22,560 nucleotides of DNA from an uncultured Senegalimassilia sp. (GTDB lineage Bacteria; Actinomycetota; Coriobacteriia; Coriobacteriales; Eggerthellaceae), in assembly GCF_934632265.1 (NCBI RefSeq), contig NZ_CAKTYH010000019.1, positions 1-22,560 on the forward strand. The letters run 5' to 3'. Shown in pieces: positions 4,848-12,229 of the stretch; position 1 is the first letter of the stretch; each line of letters opens with the position of its first letter. The notes beneath the pieces are model-generated. The model saw only the letters and a program-made list of their open reading frames with translations. It searched no databases and had not been told where the DNA came from. The translations under genes were made by a program, and so were the position numbers.

Positions 4848-6582
4848 CGGATTCGATCGTCGTACTTTCCTCAAGGGCGCCGGCATCACCGCCATCGGCG
4901 CAGCCGCCATGGGCGCGCTGACCGGCTGCGGCAACGGCTACACCGTCTCCGCCGGCGAGGAGCCGGTAAACGCGAGCGCCGGCCAGCTGCCCGGTGCACC
5001 CAGTTGGCTGGGTCAGGCACCTGAGGTCGCCGAGCGCGACATCACCGAGACCATCGACGTCGAGGTGCTGGTCGTGGGCTGCCGCACCGCCGGCCTGCCC
5101 GCCGTCATCTCCGCCGCCGAGAACGGCGCAAAGGTGCTCGGCATCGATCGCACCCCTGGCGTTATGTCCCCGCGCCAGGACATCGGCGGCATCGACTCGA
5201 AGCTGCAGCTGGCCTCGTTCGATGAGTTCCCGCAGTTCAAGATCGACAAGATGGAGGCCATGGAGGACATCGTCCGCTACGCCAACGGCTTCATCGACTA
5301 CGATCTGGTGAAGCTGTGGCTGAACGAATCCGGCGACCTGGTCGACTGGCTCACCGAGATCATCGAGCGCGACGGCCGCTTGGTCATGAATTTCGAGGGC
5401 TCCGTGGGCACGGAGGGTCAGGGCGCGCGCGACAAGGCGTGGGCCGTCGGCCATAGCCCGGCCAAGACCGCCAAGGGCAAGGAAGACAAGAACTTCCACT
5501 TCGGCGTGTCGCTCAAGGAGTACGCCGAGGAGAAGGGCGCCGAGTTCCGCTGGTCCACCGAGCTCATCAAGTTGGAGCAGGACGAGAACGACCGCGTGGT
5601 CGGCGTCATCGCCCGCGACGTGAAAGACCGTCACTACATTCGCATCAATGCCCCCAAGGGCGTCATCCTGGCGACGGGCGGCTACGGCAACAACCTGGAG
5701 ATGATGGAGGCGCGTCAGCCTTGGAACCAGAAGGTGCGCATCGCCCTCGCCCTCGACGGCAAAGGCGGCAACCCCACGGGTGACGGCATCAAGGCTGCGA
5801 TGTGGGTTGGCGGCCAAATGGATCCGCTGGCCTGTGCGTGCACGTTCAACCGTGCGGCAGTCAAGCCTGATGAGAAGGCGGGCGATGGCGTCGTTGGCGA
5901 GTGGTGGTGGTTCGGCGAGCAGCCGTTCATGAAGGTCAACCTCAACGGTAAGCGCTTCTGCAACGAATCCGGCCCGTACGACTACATGCTGCACTCCACG
6001 ATCATGCAGCCCGGTCATACTTACTGTGACATCTTCGACAGCGACTACGCCGAGCAGGTCAAGCAGATGAACGAGGTCGGCTGCTGCCGCCTGTACCCGT
6101 TCGACAACGGCAGCCCGACGAACAAGAGAATCGACCAGATGCCCGAGCAGTTCTTCGAGCCGCTGCTGGAGAAGGGCTATCTGCAGAAGGCCGACACCCC
6201 CGAGGAGCTGGCGCAGAAGCTGAACATCCCGGTGGACAACTTCGTGGAGACGTTCAACCGCTACAACCAGATGGCGGAGAACGGCAAGGACGAGGACTAC
6301 AACAAGGAGCCCTACCGTCTGATGCCCCTGAAGACGCCGCCGTACTACGGCATCCGCACGGGCGCATGGTTCCTGGCCACGCTTGATGGCGTGCGCATCG
6401 ACACGAACATGCACCCCTTCCGTGAGGATGGTTCCGAGATCGAGGGCCTGTACATGGCAGGCGACTGCTCGGGCGGCTTCTTCAGCGTGAGCTACCCGAA
6501 CCTGTTCACGGGCCTGGCCTGCGGCCGCACCATGGTCGAAGGCCGTCGCGCCGGCATGTTGGCAGCTACCGGCCAGGCGTAA
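4837..6582 (+). CDS. Tat-exported FAD-dependent reductase (fumarate/urocanate reductase-like flavoprotein)
   Basis: This 581-residue protein starts with a Tat signal (DRRTFLKG, residues 7-14) followed by a lipobox-like ALTGC (C31), suggesting a membrane-tethered extracytoplasmic lipoprotein. The FAD-binding part opens at EVLVVGCRTAGLPAV (residues 76-90); the usual GxGxxG reads GCRTAG, so the second glycine is Arg. Family landmarks follow: ATGGYGNNLEMMEARQPW, NPTGDGIKAA, NLNGKRFCNE, and C-terminal GLYMAGDCSGGFFSVSYPNL then GLACGRTMVEGR. This is the FAD_binding_2 reductase architecture, which reduces activated double bonds or related acceptors with electrons from the partner cytochrome. It overlaps the cytochrome gene and has SD GGGAGG inside it. 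The substrate cannot be assigned; SYPNLFTGLACGR differs from the classical fumarate-reductase active-site region, so fumarate is not assumed. Confidence 0.85.
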   Translation: MQHNGFDRRTFLKGAGITAIGAAAMGALTGCGNGYTVSAGEEPVNASAGQLPGAPSWLGQAPEVAERDITETIDVEVLVVGCRTAGLPAVISAAENGAKVLGIDRTPGVMSPRQDIGGIDSKLQLASFDEFPQFKIDKMEAMEDIVRYANGFIDYDLVKLWLNESGDLVDWLTEIIERDGRLVMNFEGSVGTEGQGARDKAWAVGHSPAKTAKGKEDKNFHFGVSLKEYAEEKGAEFRWSTELIKLEQDENDRVVGVIARDVKDRHYIRINAPKGVILATGGYGNNLEMMEARQPWNQKVRIALALDGKGGNPTGDGIKAAMWVGGQMDPLACACTFNRAAVKPDEKAGDGVVGEWWWFGEQPFMKVNLNGKRFCNESGPYDYMLHSTIMQPGHTYCDIFDSDYAEQVKQMNEVGCCRLYPFDNGSPTNKRIDQMPEQFFEPLLEKGYLQKADTPEELAQKLNIPVDNFVETFNRYNQMAENGKDEDYNKEPYRLMPLKTPPYYGIRTGAWFLATLDGVRIDTNMHPFREDGSEIEGLYMAGDCSGGFFSVSYPNLFTGLACGRTMVEGRRAGMLAATGQA

Positions 6583-6640
6583 GGCCTGCGGACGCCCTGC
6601 GAGCTCGCTGGTCGCGAACGCTCGCTGCGCGCTAACCTAT

Positions 6641-6675
6641 GAAGCGCCGTGCACCTTCGGGTGGGCGGCGCTTTC
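6641..6675 (+). terminator. Terminator after the flavoprotein gene
   Basis: GAAGCGCCGTGCACC and GGTGGGCGGCGCTTTC form an imperfect stem capped by a UUCG tetraloop, 58 bases after the stop. One pair is U-G on the plus strand, with a single G-G mismatch beside it. It lies between the reductase operon and the LuxR gene. Confidence 0.65.
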
Positions 6676-6690
6676 GCTATTTGACCATGA

Positions 6691-6702
6691 TAGAATGCGG
6701 GC
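6691..6702 (+). promoter_or_regulatory. -10 box placed for leaderless transcription of the LuxR gene
   Basis: TAGAAT (6691-6696) ends six bases before the ATG at 6703, so the expected transcription start coincides with the start codon. No SD-like sequence precedes the ATG (GCGGGC). TANNNT boxes with leaderless starts are common in Actinobacteria. No good -35 was seen. Confidence 0.45.
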
Positions 6703-8142
6703 ATGACTGAAGAGAATCTACATACCGATGCCGATCGCGCCGTCATGCGCGGTCTGTTCACGCCGGCGTTCTGGTGCTCGTTCGTCGCGCTGTCGCTGGT
6801 GCTTTCCGCCTCATCGTTCAGGAACGTGTCGGTGTTCCCGTTTTTCGACGGGGTGTTCACATACGCGCGCGATATATCCATCACGGCAAAGGCGATGTCC
6901 CTCATAGTCATTGGCCTGCTGGCGACCTTCCGACCTGCGCTTTTGCATGTACGTGAGCTGAACGCGGGCGTCCTTGGCCTCATGGTGATAGGCTGTGCCC
7001 TCCCGGTGGCGCTGGGATCGGGCAATGCTCCGTTGTTGGTGCTGACATCGTGCGCGTTGGCGGTGCGCGACGCATGGTGCGTGTTGATCGCGGGCATCGC
7101 CGCGTCGCGGCTGTCCCCTGCTCAGGCTAGCGTGCTCATCCCGCTGGCGTTCGTGGCGCAGGTTGCGTCATCGGCGTTCGCATGGCTTTTGCCCGTGTGG
7201 GCCGGCACGGTTTTCTTTCTTGCAGCGCCCTTCGCCGCGTGGGCCTTGTCATGGCGCGATGCGCGCCCGGTGCTCGAGCAGACGCAGGCCGGCGAGGCGC
7301 CGCACGACTTCTCGGTCACGCGCCCGTCGTCGTTTCTACCGCTGGCCAGCCAGCTGTTCGTGTGTCTGTTCCTGTTCCGCGTGGCCTTCGGCTGCTCGCT
7401 GCGCTTCGGCGAAGTCGGCGGCGTGCCGCTGTCCTCGTTCTTCGTGATCCTGCCCGTGGCCGTGGTTGCCGTCTGGGCGCTCCTGTCCGAGAAGCGTTTC
7501 CCCGCCGATCTGCTCGTACAGGTGTCGGTGCTGTTCGTTGTAGCGGGCTTTTTGGCCATGACCATGGATCTTCCGCGTTCGAGCACCGTCACGGTGCTGC
7601 TGCTGTCCACCGGCAATACGTTGTTCGACATGGTCGCCTGGGTCGTGCTTATCGCGGTGGCGTCGCGCAACAGCCGCGGCGCGGTCGCGGCCTTCGCGTG
7701 GGGCCGTGGCGTCTCTAGCCTGGGCTCAACGTTGGGCGCGACGCTCGGCGTGCGCGCAAATGTGCTCGCCGGCATGGGCACGCCGCTGTTCGATTTGTTC
7801 GCTGCTGCGCTGATCTTGCTGTTCGTGGGTTATGCGCTCATCGGGCTGAGAAATTTCAGCTTCCGCGAGGTCATCGACGGCGTGACGCCGGTCGAGACGG
7901 CGGTGGTCGAGGCGCCGAAGGACACGTTCGACGAGCGCTGCCAGGCGCTGGCAGGCCAGTACGGCCTCACCCCGCGCGAGCTCGAGGTGTTTCAAATGCT
8001 CGCGCGCGGCCGCGACCGTGCCTACATCCAGGAGCAACTGGTGGTATCACGCAACACGGTGAAAGCCCACGTCAAGCACATATACGCGAAGCTGGACATC
8101 CATTCGCACCAAGACCTGATCGACCTGGTTGAGAAGGAGTAG
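6703..8142 (+). CDS. Transmembrane LuxR-family regulator (12-TM sensor domain with C-terminal HTH)
   Basis: The 479-residue protein has about 12 hydrophobic segments over residues 20-385, resembling an MFS-like transporter fold, then a cytoplasmic LuxR HTH (about residues 420-479): YGLTPRELEVFQMLARGRD, YIQEQLVVSRNTVKAHVKHI, YAKLDIHS. The conserved Glu, the recognition helix TVKAHVKHIY and the KL dipeptide are present. This membrane-LuxR design is abundant in Eggerthellaceae and typically sits beside a respiratory reductase operon whose substrate it is thought to sense. Here it directly follows the cytochrome/flavoprotein pair, which is the likely target (inference from position). A terminator separates them. 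The phosphodiesterase gene begins 35 bases after its stop and may share its transcript. Confidence 0.9.
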   Translation: MTEENLHTDADRAVMRGLFTPAFWCSFVALSLVLSASSFRNVSVFPFFDGVFTYARDISITAKAMSLIVIGLLATFRPALLHVRELNAGVLGLMVIGCALPVALGSGNAPLLVLTSCALAVRDAWCVLIAGIAASRLSPAQASVLIPLAFVAQVASSAFAWLLPVWAGTVFFLAAPFAAWALSWRDARPVLEQTQAGEAPHDFSVTRPSSFLPLASQLFVCLFLFRVAFGCSLRFGEVGGVPLSSFFVILPVAVVAVWALLSEKRFPADLLVQVSVLFVVAGFLAMTMDLPRSSTVTVLLLSTGNTLFDMVAWVVLIAVASRNSRGAVAAFAWGRGVSSLGSTLGATLGVRANVLAGMGTPLFDLFAAALILLFVGYALIGLRNFSFREVIDGVTPVETAVVEAPKDTFDERCQALAGQYGLTPRELEVFQMLARGRDRAYIQEQLVVSRNTVKAHVKHIYAKLDIHSHQDLIDLVEKE

Positions 8143-8177
8143 GGCGCTGTTCGCCCGAAGGAGAAGGTGATGCTTCC

Positions 8178-8702
8178 ATGAAGCTGGTTGGATTGATCTC
8201 GGACACGCATGGACGCCTGCCCGATGCGGCGCTGGGCGCCTTGGTGTATTGCAACCACATCATCCATGTGGGCGACATCTGCGACCCTGGCATCTTGCGC
8301 GAGCTGCAGATCATGGCGCCCACCACGGCGGTGCTGGGCAACAACGACTACGACGAGTACGGCAAGAACGTGACGCGCTTCGCCCATCCGGTCATCGACG
8401 GCGTGCGCTTCCTGGTGGCGCACTACCCCAACGACGCGCGCATCGGCTTCAACGGCTCGCGCGCCATCGCGCCGGGCGACCCGCTGCCGCAGGTGTGCGT
8501 GCACGGGCACACCCACATCCCCGAGATCCTCACCGGGCGCGACGCATACCCGGCCAGCCTGTTCATCTGCCCGGGAAGCTGCAGCCGCCCGCGCGGAGGG
8601 TTCCCGGCGTCGGTCGGTTTCATCGAGCTGGAAGCGGGTCGCGTGCGAGCTGCCCGCGTGGAGTCGCTCGACGGCGAAGTGCTGCTGGAGATGGGGAAGT
8701 AG
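8178..8702 (+). CDS. Metallophosphoesterase of the YfcE/MJ0936 family
   Basis: This 174-residue cytosolic enzyme carries the calcineurin-like metal-binding motifs in order: SDTHG (residues 8-12), HVGDICD, GNNDYD, HYP, and GHTHIPE. Length and motif spacing match the YfcE/MJ0936 phosphodiesterases, which hydrolyse phosphodiester bonds in vitro with Mn; the physiological substrate of the family is unsettled. An Arg-Pro stretch in CPGSCSRPRGG is also typical. The gene follows the LuxR gene by 35 bases, with AAGGAGAAGG upstream of the start, so the two may be cotranscribed without any obvious functional link. Its last 21 codons and terminator are duplicated 263 bp downstream. Confidence 0.9.
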   Translation: MKLVGLISDTHGRLPDAALGALVYCNHIIHVGDICDPGILRELQIMAPTTAVLGNNDYDEYGKNVTRFAHPVIDGVRFLVAHYPNDARIGFNGSRAIAPGDPLPQVCVHGHTHIPEILTGRDAYPASLFICPGSCSRPRGGFPASVGFIELEAGRVRAARVESLDGEVLLEMGK

Positions 8703-8709
8703 ATAGCGA

Positions 8710-8734
8710 AAAGGCCGCCCGGTGGGCGGCCTTT
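8710..8734 (+). terminator. Terminator of the phosphoesterase gene
   Basis: An 11-bp stem AAAGGCCGCCC / GGGCGGCCTTT with a GGT loop begins seven bases after the stop. It has a second copy at 8973-8997. Confidence 0.8.
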
Positions 8735-8750
8735 GCGATGCTGGTTTCTT

Positions 8751-8876
8751 CTTATCACTCAATTACATTTTCACGGCTTGCTTCGAGGCTGAAACCGTCT
8801 GACCTGGGAAAACGCAAATCGAAGCCCCGGATTCTACTTATCACGTACTTATCATCTACTTGCCTTGTTCTTATCA
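8751..8876. repeat. Four copies of CTTATCA
   Basis: The heptamer occurs at 8751-8757, 8837-8843, 8848-8854 and 8870-8876, all in the same direction, inside the spacer between the two copies of the 100-bp duplication. The last three are close together. Role unknown; they could be a remnant of an element that entered with the duplication. Confidence 0.5.
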
Positions 8877-8902
8877 GAAGCTGGTAATTGCGGATGAATT
8901 TC

Positions 8903-8965
8903 CGCGTGCGAGCTGCCCGCGTGGAGTCGCTCGATGGCGAGGTCCTGCTGGAAATGGGGAAGTAG
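8903..8965 (+). pseudogene. Remnant of a second phosphoesterase copy (last ~20 codons)
   Basis: This fragment encodes RVRAARVESLDGEVLLEMGK and a stop, identical in protein to the end of the intact phosphoesterase at 8178-8702, but has no upstream coding part. Only silent differences separate the copies, as expected if both were once under protein-level selection. Confidence 0.7.
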
Positions 8966-8972
8966 ATAGCAA

Positions 8973-8997
8973 AAAGGCCGCCCGGTGGGCGGCCTTT
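8973..8997. terminator. Bidirectional terminator between duplicated fragment and rubrerythrin gene
   Basis: Same AAAGGCCGCCC / GGGCGGCCTTT stem as at 8710-8734. Read on the minus strand it is followed by TTTTTG, giving a proper terminator for the rubrerythrin gene ending at 9018. Confidence 0.8.
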
Positions 8998-9017
8998 GCG
9001 ATTCGTTTGTTTGCAGC

Positions 9018-9629
9018 TTAGAACTGCTTGAACACCTTGGCGGGCGCGCCGCAGATGGGGCAGTTCTCGGGGGCGGCGGAACCCTTCTCGATGTAGCCGC
9101 AGCCCGGGCACAGGAAGTAGGAGTCGTCATCGGCGGCGTCGATGTTGTTGTACGCCTGCAGGTACAGCTCGGCATGCACGGCTTCGGCCAGCTTGGCCTT
9201 GGTGAACACCTGAACGGCCTTGTCGTTGCCCTCCTCCTGGGCCTTCGCGATGAAGCCCGGGTACATGTCGGAGGTCTCGAAGATCTCGCCGTTGGCGGAG
9301 GCGATCAGGTTCAGGTCGATCTCTTCCAGCTCGGGGGCGTCGGCCGTGGGGCGCTCGTAGCCCGGCTCAAGCTCCTCGACCAGGCCGGCCTCCAGGCGGA
9401 TGTGCACCTGCTCGGCGGCGCTGGTGGCCTCCCACAGGCGGCCCAGCTGCTCGTAGCCCTTCTCCTTGGCAAGCTTCGCGCAGGCGGCGTACTTGGCGGA
9501 AGCGCCCGTCTCGCCGCACACGGCGGCCTTCAGGTTCTCCAGCGTGGTGCCGACCTGGCAGGTTGCGCCGGCGACGCGGTTGAAGTTGGAGGAATTCTCT
9601 GCGGTGGGCAGCTCGGTGCGCTTATTCAT
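9018..9629 (-). CDS. rbr: Rubrerythrin (di-iron peroxidase with C-terminal rubredoxin domain)
   Basis: This cytosolic non-heme iron protein reduces hydrogen peroxide in anaerobes. The 203-residue product has an N-terminal ferritin-like four-helix part with iron-ligand motifs GETGASAKY, AEQVHIRLE and the later EAVHAELY, then a rubredoxin-like domain with CPGCGY and CPICGAP. Length and order match classical rubrerythrin, although a central stretch (GYERPTADAPELEEIDLN) makes the spacing between helices slightly long. The start has AAGGAG seven bases upstream. It is transcribed alone from a promoter overlapped by a Fur/PerR-type box, consistent with a peroxide- or iron-responsive role, and ends at a strong terminator. 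Confidence 0.93.
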   Translation of the reverse strand: MNKRTELPTAENSSNFNRVAGATCQVGTTLENLKAAVCGETGASAKYAACAKLAKEKGYEQLGRLWEATSAAEQVHIRLEAGLVEELEPGYERPTADAPELEEIDLNLIASANGEIFETSDMYPGFIAKAQEEGNDKAVQVFTKAKLAEAVHAELYLQAYNNIDAADDDSYFLCPGCGYIEKGSAAPENCPICGAPAKVFKQF

Positions 9630-9676
9630 GGTGATACTCCTTCTCGTCTGAAGTAGTGGTTCCGTTTGGAATCGTT

Positions 9677-9695
9677 AATGAGAATTAATCTCAAT
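9677..9695. promoter_or_regulatory. Fur/PerR-like operator upstream of rubrerythrin
   Basis: TGAGAATTAATCTCA (9679-9693) fits the 7-1-7 inverted repeat of Fur-family boxes with 6 of 7 pairs, and flanking bases extend the symmetry to 9677-9695. It lies at and just downstream of the predicted transcription start, where binding would repress. PerR is the natural guess for a peroxidase gene; Fur is possible. Confidence 0.6.
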
Positions 9696-9701
9696 AGCTA
9701 T

Positions 9702-9730
9702 AGAATACCCGGCCCTCCGCTCGAGCGCAA
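9702..9730 (-). promoter_or_regulatory. Promoter of rubrerythrin
   Basis: On the minus strand a -35 TTGCGC (9725-9730) and a -10 TATTCT (9702-9707) are separated by 17 bp. The start would fall near 9695, at the edge of the Fur-like box. Confidence 0.6.
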
Positions 9731-9976
9731 GCGCCAATCGCCCGCAACCGCTCAGCTCCGCACAACCGTCACACGGATAGCCATGGGTAACTTCAATGTG
9801 GCCATCATGAGGCGCGGTTGCCGGGGCCGGGCAAAACGACGCAGTCTGCCTTAAAGCGAAGCCGTTGATTCGTGCTCGATCGGGGTTTTGCCGTGATGCC
9901 TGGTGAGTGGCCCGAATAGCTCAAGGCGGCCGCTGGCGATAATAGGAGGCAGCTGGCGCCAAAGAGTTCGCCTTGG
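9731..9976. other. Gene-free stretch between rubrerythrin and DUF454 promoters
   Basis: No convincing gene lies here. The only structure noted is a widely spaced 8-bp inverted repeat, GGCAAAAC (9830-9837) with GTTTTGCC (9885-9892). Confidence 0.3.
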
Positions 9977-10005
9977 TTGCCTCACTGAAGAACCCGTGGT
10001 AAACT
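9977..10005 (+). promoter_or_regulatory. Probable promoter of the DUF454 gene
   Basis: TTGCCT (9977-9982) and TAAACT (10000-10005) are spaced by 17 bp, 45 bases before the predicted start. An 8-bp direct repeat GTTAGCGA follows at 10017-10024 and 10034-10041. Confidence 0.5.
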
Positions 10006-10050
10006 TCTCAGGATTTGTTAGCGACTAGAAACAGTTAGCGAGCGTGAGGC

Positions 10051-10527
10051 GTGAACGAGCAGATTGCCTTGATCGAGCAGGCGGCGTCTTCCGGCCCGGC
10101 ATATGCCGATGCCGTCCGATCGGCGGAAACGGCATGCTCGGGCGGCAGCAATCGTGTCAGTCAGACCCTGTGGGCCGTCGGCGGCTTCCTGTGCTTCGCG
10201 TTGGGGATGGTCGGCGTGGTGCTGCCGATCCTGCCCACCACGCCGTTCGTCCTGGTCGCGGCCTTCTGTTTCGCTCGCAGCTCCACGCGTCTGAACGATT
10301 GGTTCAAGGGCACGAAGGTGTACAAGCAGGTGCTGGAAGGCTACGTGACCAAGCGTTCCATGACGCTGCGCGCGAAGCTGACCATCCTGATTCCGGTGAC
10401 GGTGCTGCTGACCATCGGCTTCGCCCTGATGGGCCGCGTCCTCGTCGGGCGGATCATCCTGGCGGCGGTGTGGCTCGGCCACATCATCTACTTCGGCTTC
10501 ATAGTGAAAACCGACAAGCAGGCATAG
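10051..10527 (+). CDS. DUF454 (YbaN-like) inner-membrane protein
   Basis: The 158-residue protein has a hydrophilic N-terminus of about 40 residues, then the DUF454 signature FALGMVGVVLPILPTTPFVL followed by AAFCFARSS and RLNDWF. Two further membrane segments (LTILIPVTVLLTIGFALMG and IILAAVWLGHIIYFGFIV) complete the small polytopic fold. The family has no established function; YbaN of E. coli is the best-known member. The start is a GTG at 10051 with GAGG close upstream; the extended N-terminus compared with YbaN leaves room for a later start, but none has a better SD. It is a single gene with its own promoter, convergent with the flavin operon. Confidence 0.8.
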   Translation: MNEQIALIEQAASSGPAYADAVRSAETACSGGSNRVSQTLWAVGGFLCFALGMVGVVLPILPTTPFVLVAAFCFARSSTRLNDWFKGTKVYKQVLEGYVTKRSMTLRAKLTILIPVTVLLTIGFALMGRVLVGRIILAAVWLGHIIYFGFIVKTDKQA

Positions 10528-10822
10528 GGGTCTGCGCCGGCTGCAAATCGGATGCGGTCTCGGCCAAGCCAGCTTCCTCGCAAAATCGAGCCATCATTGC
10601 GCGGTCGTTTCGCCGCGCGTTCCTACCTTCCGCGCTTTCTCTCCGCGCTCTTTCGCGCAAAACACAGTGGCTCCGAACCGGCAACCCCGGACTTTAAAAG
10701 AACGGCTTCGCATCTCCCTCGCGTCAACCGGGCTCTCTCCGCGCTCTCTTCGCGTCCAGCGGGGCGGTCCCAGCCCGGATAGGGGCCGGTCGTGCCGGCT
10801 CCGGAAAAGCCGGCCGCGCCGA
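10528..10822. other. Intergenic region between DUF454 and the end of the flavin operon
   Basis: No gene recognised. A 13-bp direct repeat TCTCTCCGCGCTC occurs at 10638-10650 and 10734-10746. A possible terminator for the minus-strand operon is GCCGGC (10794-10799) pairing with GCCGGC (10809-10814), with TTTT in the loop rather than after it, so it is not a classical intrinsic terminator. Confidence 0.35.
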
Positions 10823-12211
10823 TCATCGCAACGCCAACTCAATGAGAAGGAGCGCAGCCGCCAGCGCAAGGGCCGCCCAGTCGACGCCTCGAAGGCGGTA
10901 GCTGCGCAGGCAGGTCCGCGAAGCGCCGACGGCCCCGAACGCACGTGCCTCGACCGCATACGCGAGCGATTCCGAACGGCGCAGAGCGCCGGCGAACATG
11001 GGGACGAGGGCGGATACGAGCGCAAGGCCGCGTTGCAGCACGCCGCCGTTTGCGAAATCGGCGCCGCGCGACATCTGGGCGACGCACACCTTGTTGAACT
11101 CCTTCGTCAGCGTGGGGATGAAGCGCAACGTCATGCTCATGGCCAAGCCGGCGGACGCCGTCCGCACGCCGAAGCGGCCCAAGGGGCGCAGCATCAGCGA
11201 GAACCCGTCGGTGAGCTGCGTCGGCGACGTGGTGGTCATGAGCGCCGACGTGCCGAGCAGCACGCAGACGAAGCGCAGCACGTTCTCGATCGCGCATGAT
11301 ATCCCGCCCGCGGTGATCGTCGCCGGGCCTGCGCACCAGATGACATCGCCCGAGTTCACGAACAGCGTGTCGAAGACCAGGACGAAGGCGATAAGCCATG
11401 CGAACGGCTTCAAGGAGCGCAGCGCCGCACGCGCGCTCGAGCCGGAGGCCGCCTGCACGGCCATGGCTGCCGCAAGCAGGATAAGCAACGCCGGCGCGCC
11501 CTGTGCGGCGAACGTCGTCGCGATGAACAGCACCGCGAAGATGATCTTCGCGCGCGGGTCCAGCTTGTGGGCGATCGTCGTTCCGCGGCGATAGGCCCCG
11601 AACGTCGCAACGTCGGCGGCAAGCGGCGTGAAGCCTCTCCCGTTCGAGGGCGTCCGCCTTTTCATGCGAGGTCGTAGAAGCTCGAGGCTCTCGGCTGCAT
11701 ACGGGCTGTCGGGCTGCGACGCCAGCACGCCCGCCGCAACGGCGCCCGTGACGAAACCCGTGGCGCATGCCGCCAAAGCGAGCGGCGGCAAGCTGAGCAG
11801 CACCGATGGCGTTCCCAGCAACAGGGCGGCAACCGCGATCTGGCCCGCATTGTGGAGGATCGCCGCCACCATGCACGTCGCCACCGCGCCCAAGCCGGGG
11901 ATACGGGAAACTGCCGCGCTCCCCGCGAACGCGAGCGCTGTGCCGCCCAGGCTGTACATGAGCATCATCGGCGATCCGAACAGGAAGCCCGATGCCATCA
12001 CCTTCACCACCGCAACCGCGGCGGCGGCGCGCATGTCGAGCCCCAAGAGCGCCACCACCACCGCCACGTTCGCCAGGCCAAGCTTCACGCCTGGCAGCGC
12101 CACGGGGAGCGGGATCATCGTCTCGATATAGCTCAGGACAAGCGCGAGCGCGCTCAAAAGCGAGATGCGCGCAAGGCGCTGCGTGGCGATGATGCGGGGA
12201 TTTACGGCCAT
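10823..12211 (-). CDS. Fusion of a Gx-type membrane protein (EetB-like) with an ECF T-component (CbiQ/FmnA-like)
   Basis: This 462-residue polytopic protein joins two families usually encoded separately. Residues 10-165 match the Gx transporter/heptaprenyl-diphosphate-synthase-component-I family (SLLSALALVLSYIETMIPLP, then GVKLGLANV and SGFLFGSPMM). After a basic linker (about 170-205), residues 206-462 match the ECF energy-coupling T-component: HKLDPRAKIIFAV, and two Arg-containing coupling-helix motifs, AQMSRGADF (378-386) and AVEARAFGA (419-427), which contact the ATPases. In the Listeria flavin electron-transfer locus an EetB-type protein and the T-component-like FmnA are separate; FmnA works with ATPases and a flavin S-component in flavin export. 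No ATPase or S-component gene lies in the window. Last gene of the operon, 18 bases after the NusG-II gene. Confidence 0.85.
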   Translation of the reverse strand: MAVNPRIIATQRLARISLLSALALVLSYIETMIPLPVALPGVKLGLANVAVVVALLGLDMRAAAAVAVVKVMASGFLFGSPMMLMYSLGGTALAFAGSAAVSRIPGLGAVATCMVAAILHNAGQIAVAALLLGTPSVLLSLPPLALAACATGFVTGAVAAGVLASQPDSPYAAESLELLRPRMKRRTPSNGRGFTPLAADVATFGAYRRGTTIAHKLDPRAKIIFAVLFIATTFAAQGAPALLILLAAAMAVQAASGSSARAALRSLKPFAWLIAFVLVFDTLFVNSGDVIWCAGPATITAGGISCAIENVLRFVCVLLGTSALMTTTSPTQLTDGFSLMLRPLGRFGVRTASAGLAMSMTLRFIPTLTKEFNKVCVAQMSRGADFANGGVLQRGLALVSALVPMFAGALRRSESLAYAVEARAFGAVGASRTCLRSYRLRGVDWAALALAAALLLIELALR

Positions 12212-12229
12212 GGCGAAGCGTCCGACCCG

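Larger units (their letters stand above)
8640..9002. repeat. 100-bp direct duplication of the phosphoesterase 3' end plus terminator
   Basis: Bases 8640-8739 recur at 8903-9002 with five substitutions. Four fall in the coding part and all four are synonymous (GAC/GAT, GAA/GAG, GTG/GTC, GAG/GAA); the fifth is just before the hairpin. The 163 bases between the copies are less GC-rich than their surroundings and contain no gene. Confidence 0.9.

Noticed and set aside
4005..4934. 309-aa minus-strand frame across the cytochrome gene
   Set aside because: Antisense shadow of the multiheme cytochrome; no recognisable protein features.
4783..6414. 543-aa minus-strand open frame opposite the flavoprotein gene
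   Set aside because: It is rich in Val, Leu, Arg, His and Gln as expected for the antisense of a GC-rich gene, shows no domain, and overlaps a clearly recognised FAD reductase.
10823..12211. Cobalt transporter (CbiQ) or heptaprenyl diphosphate synthase subunit as the function of the fused protein
   Set aside because: These are family names only. No cobalamin or prenyl-synthesis genes are nearby, and the operon context is flavin electron transfer.
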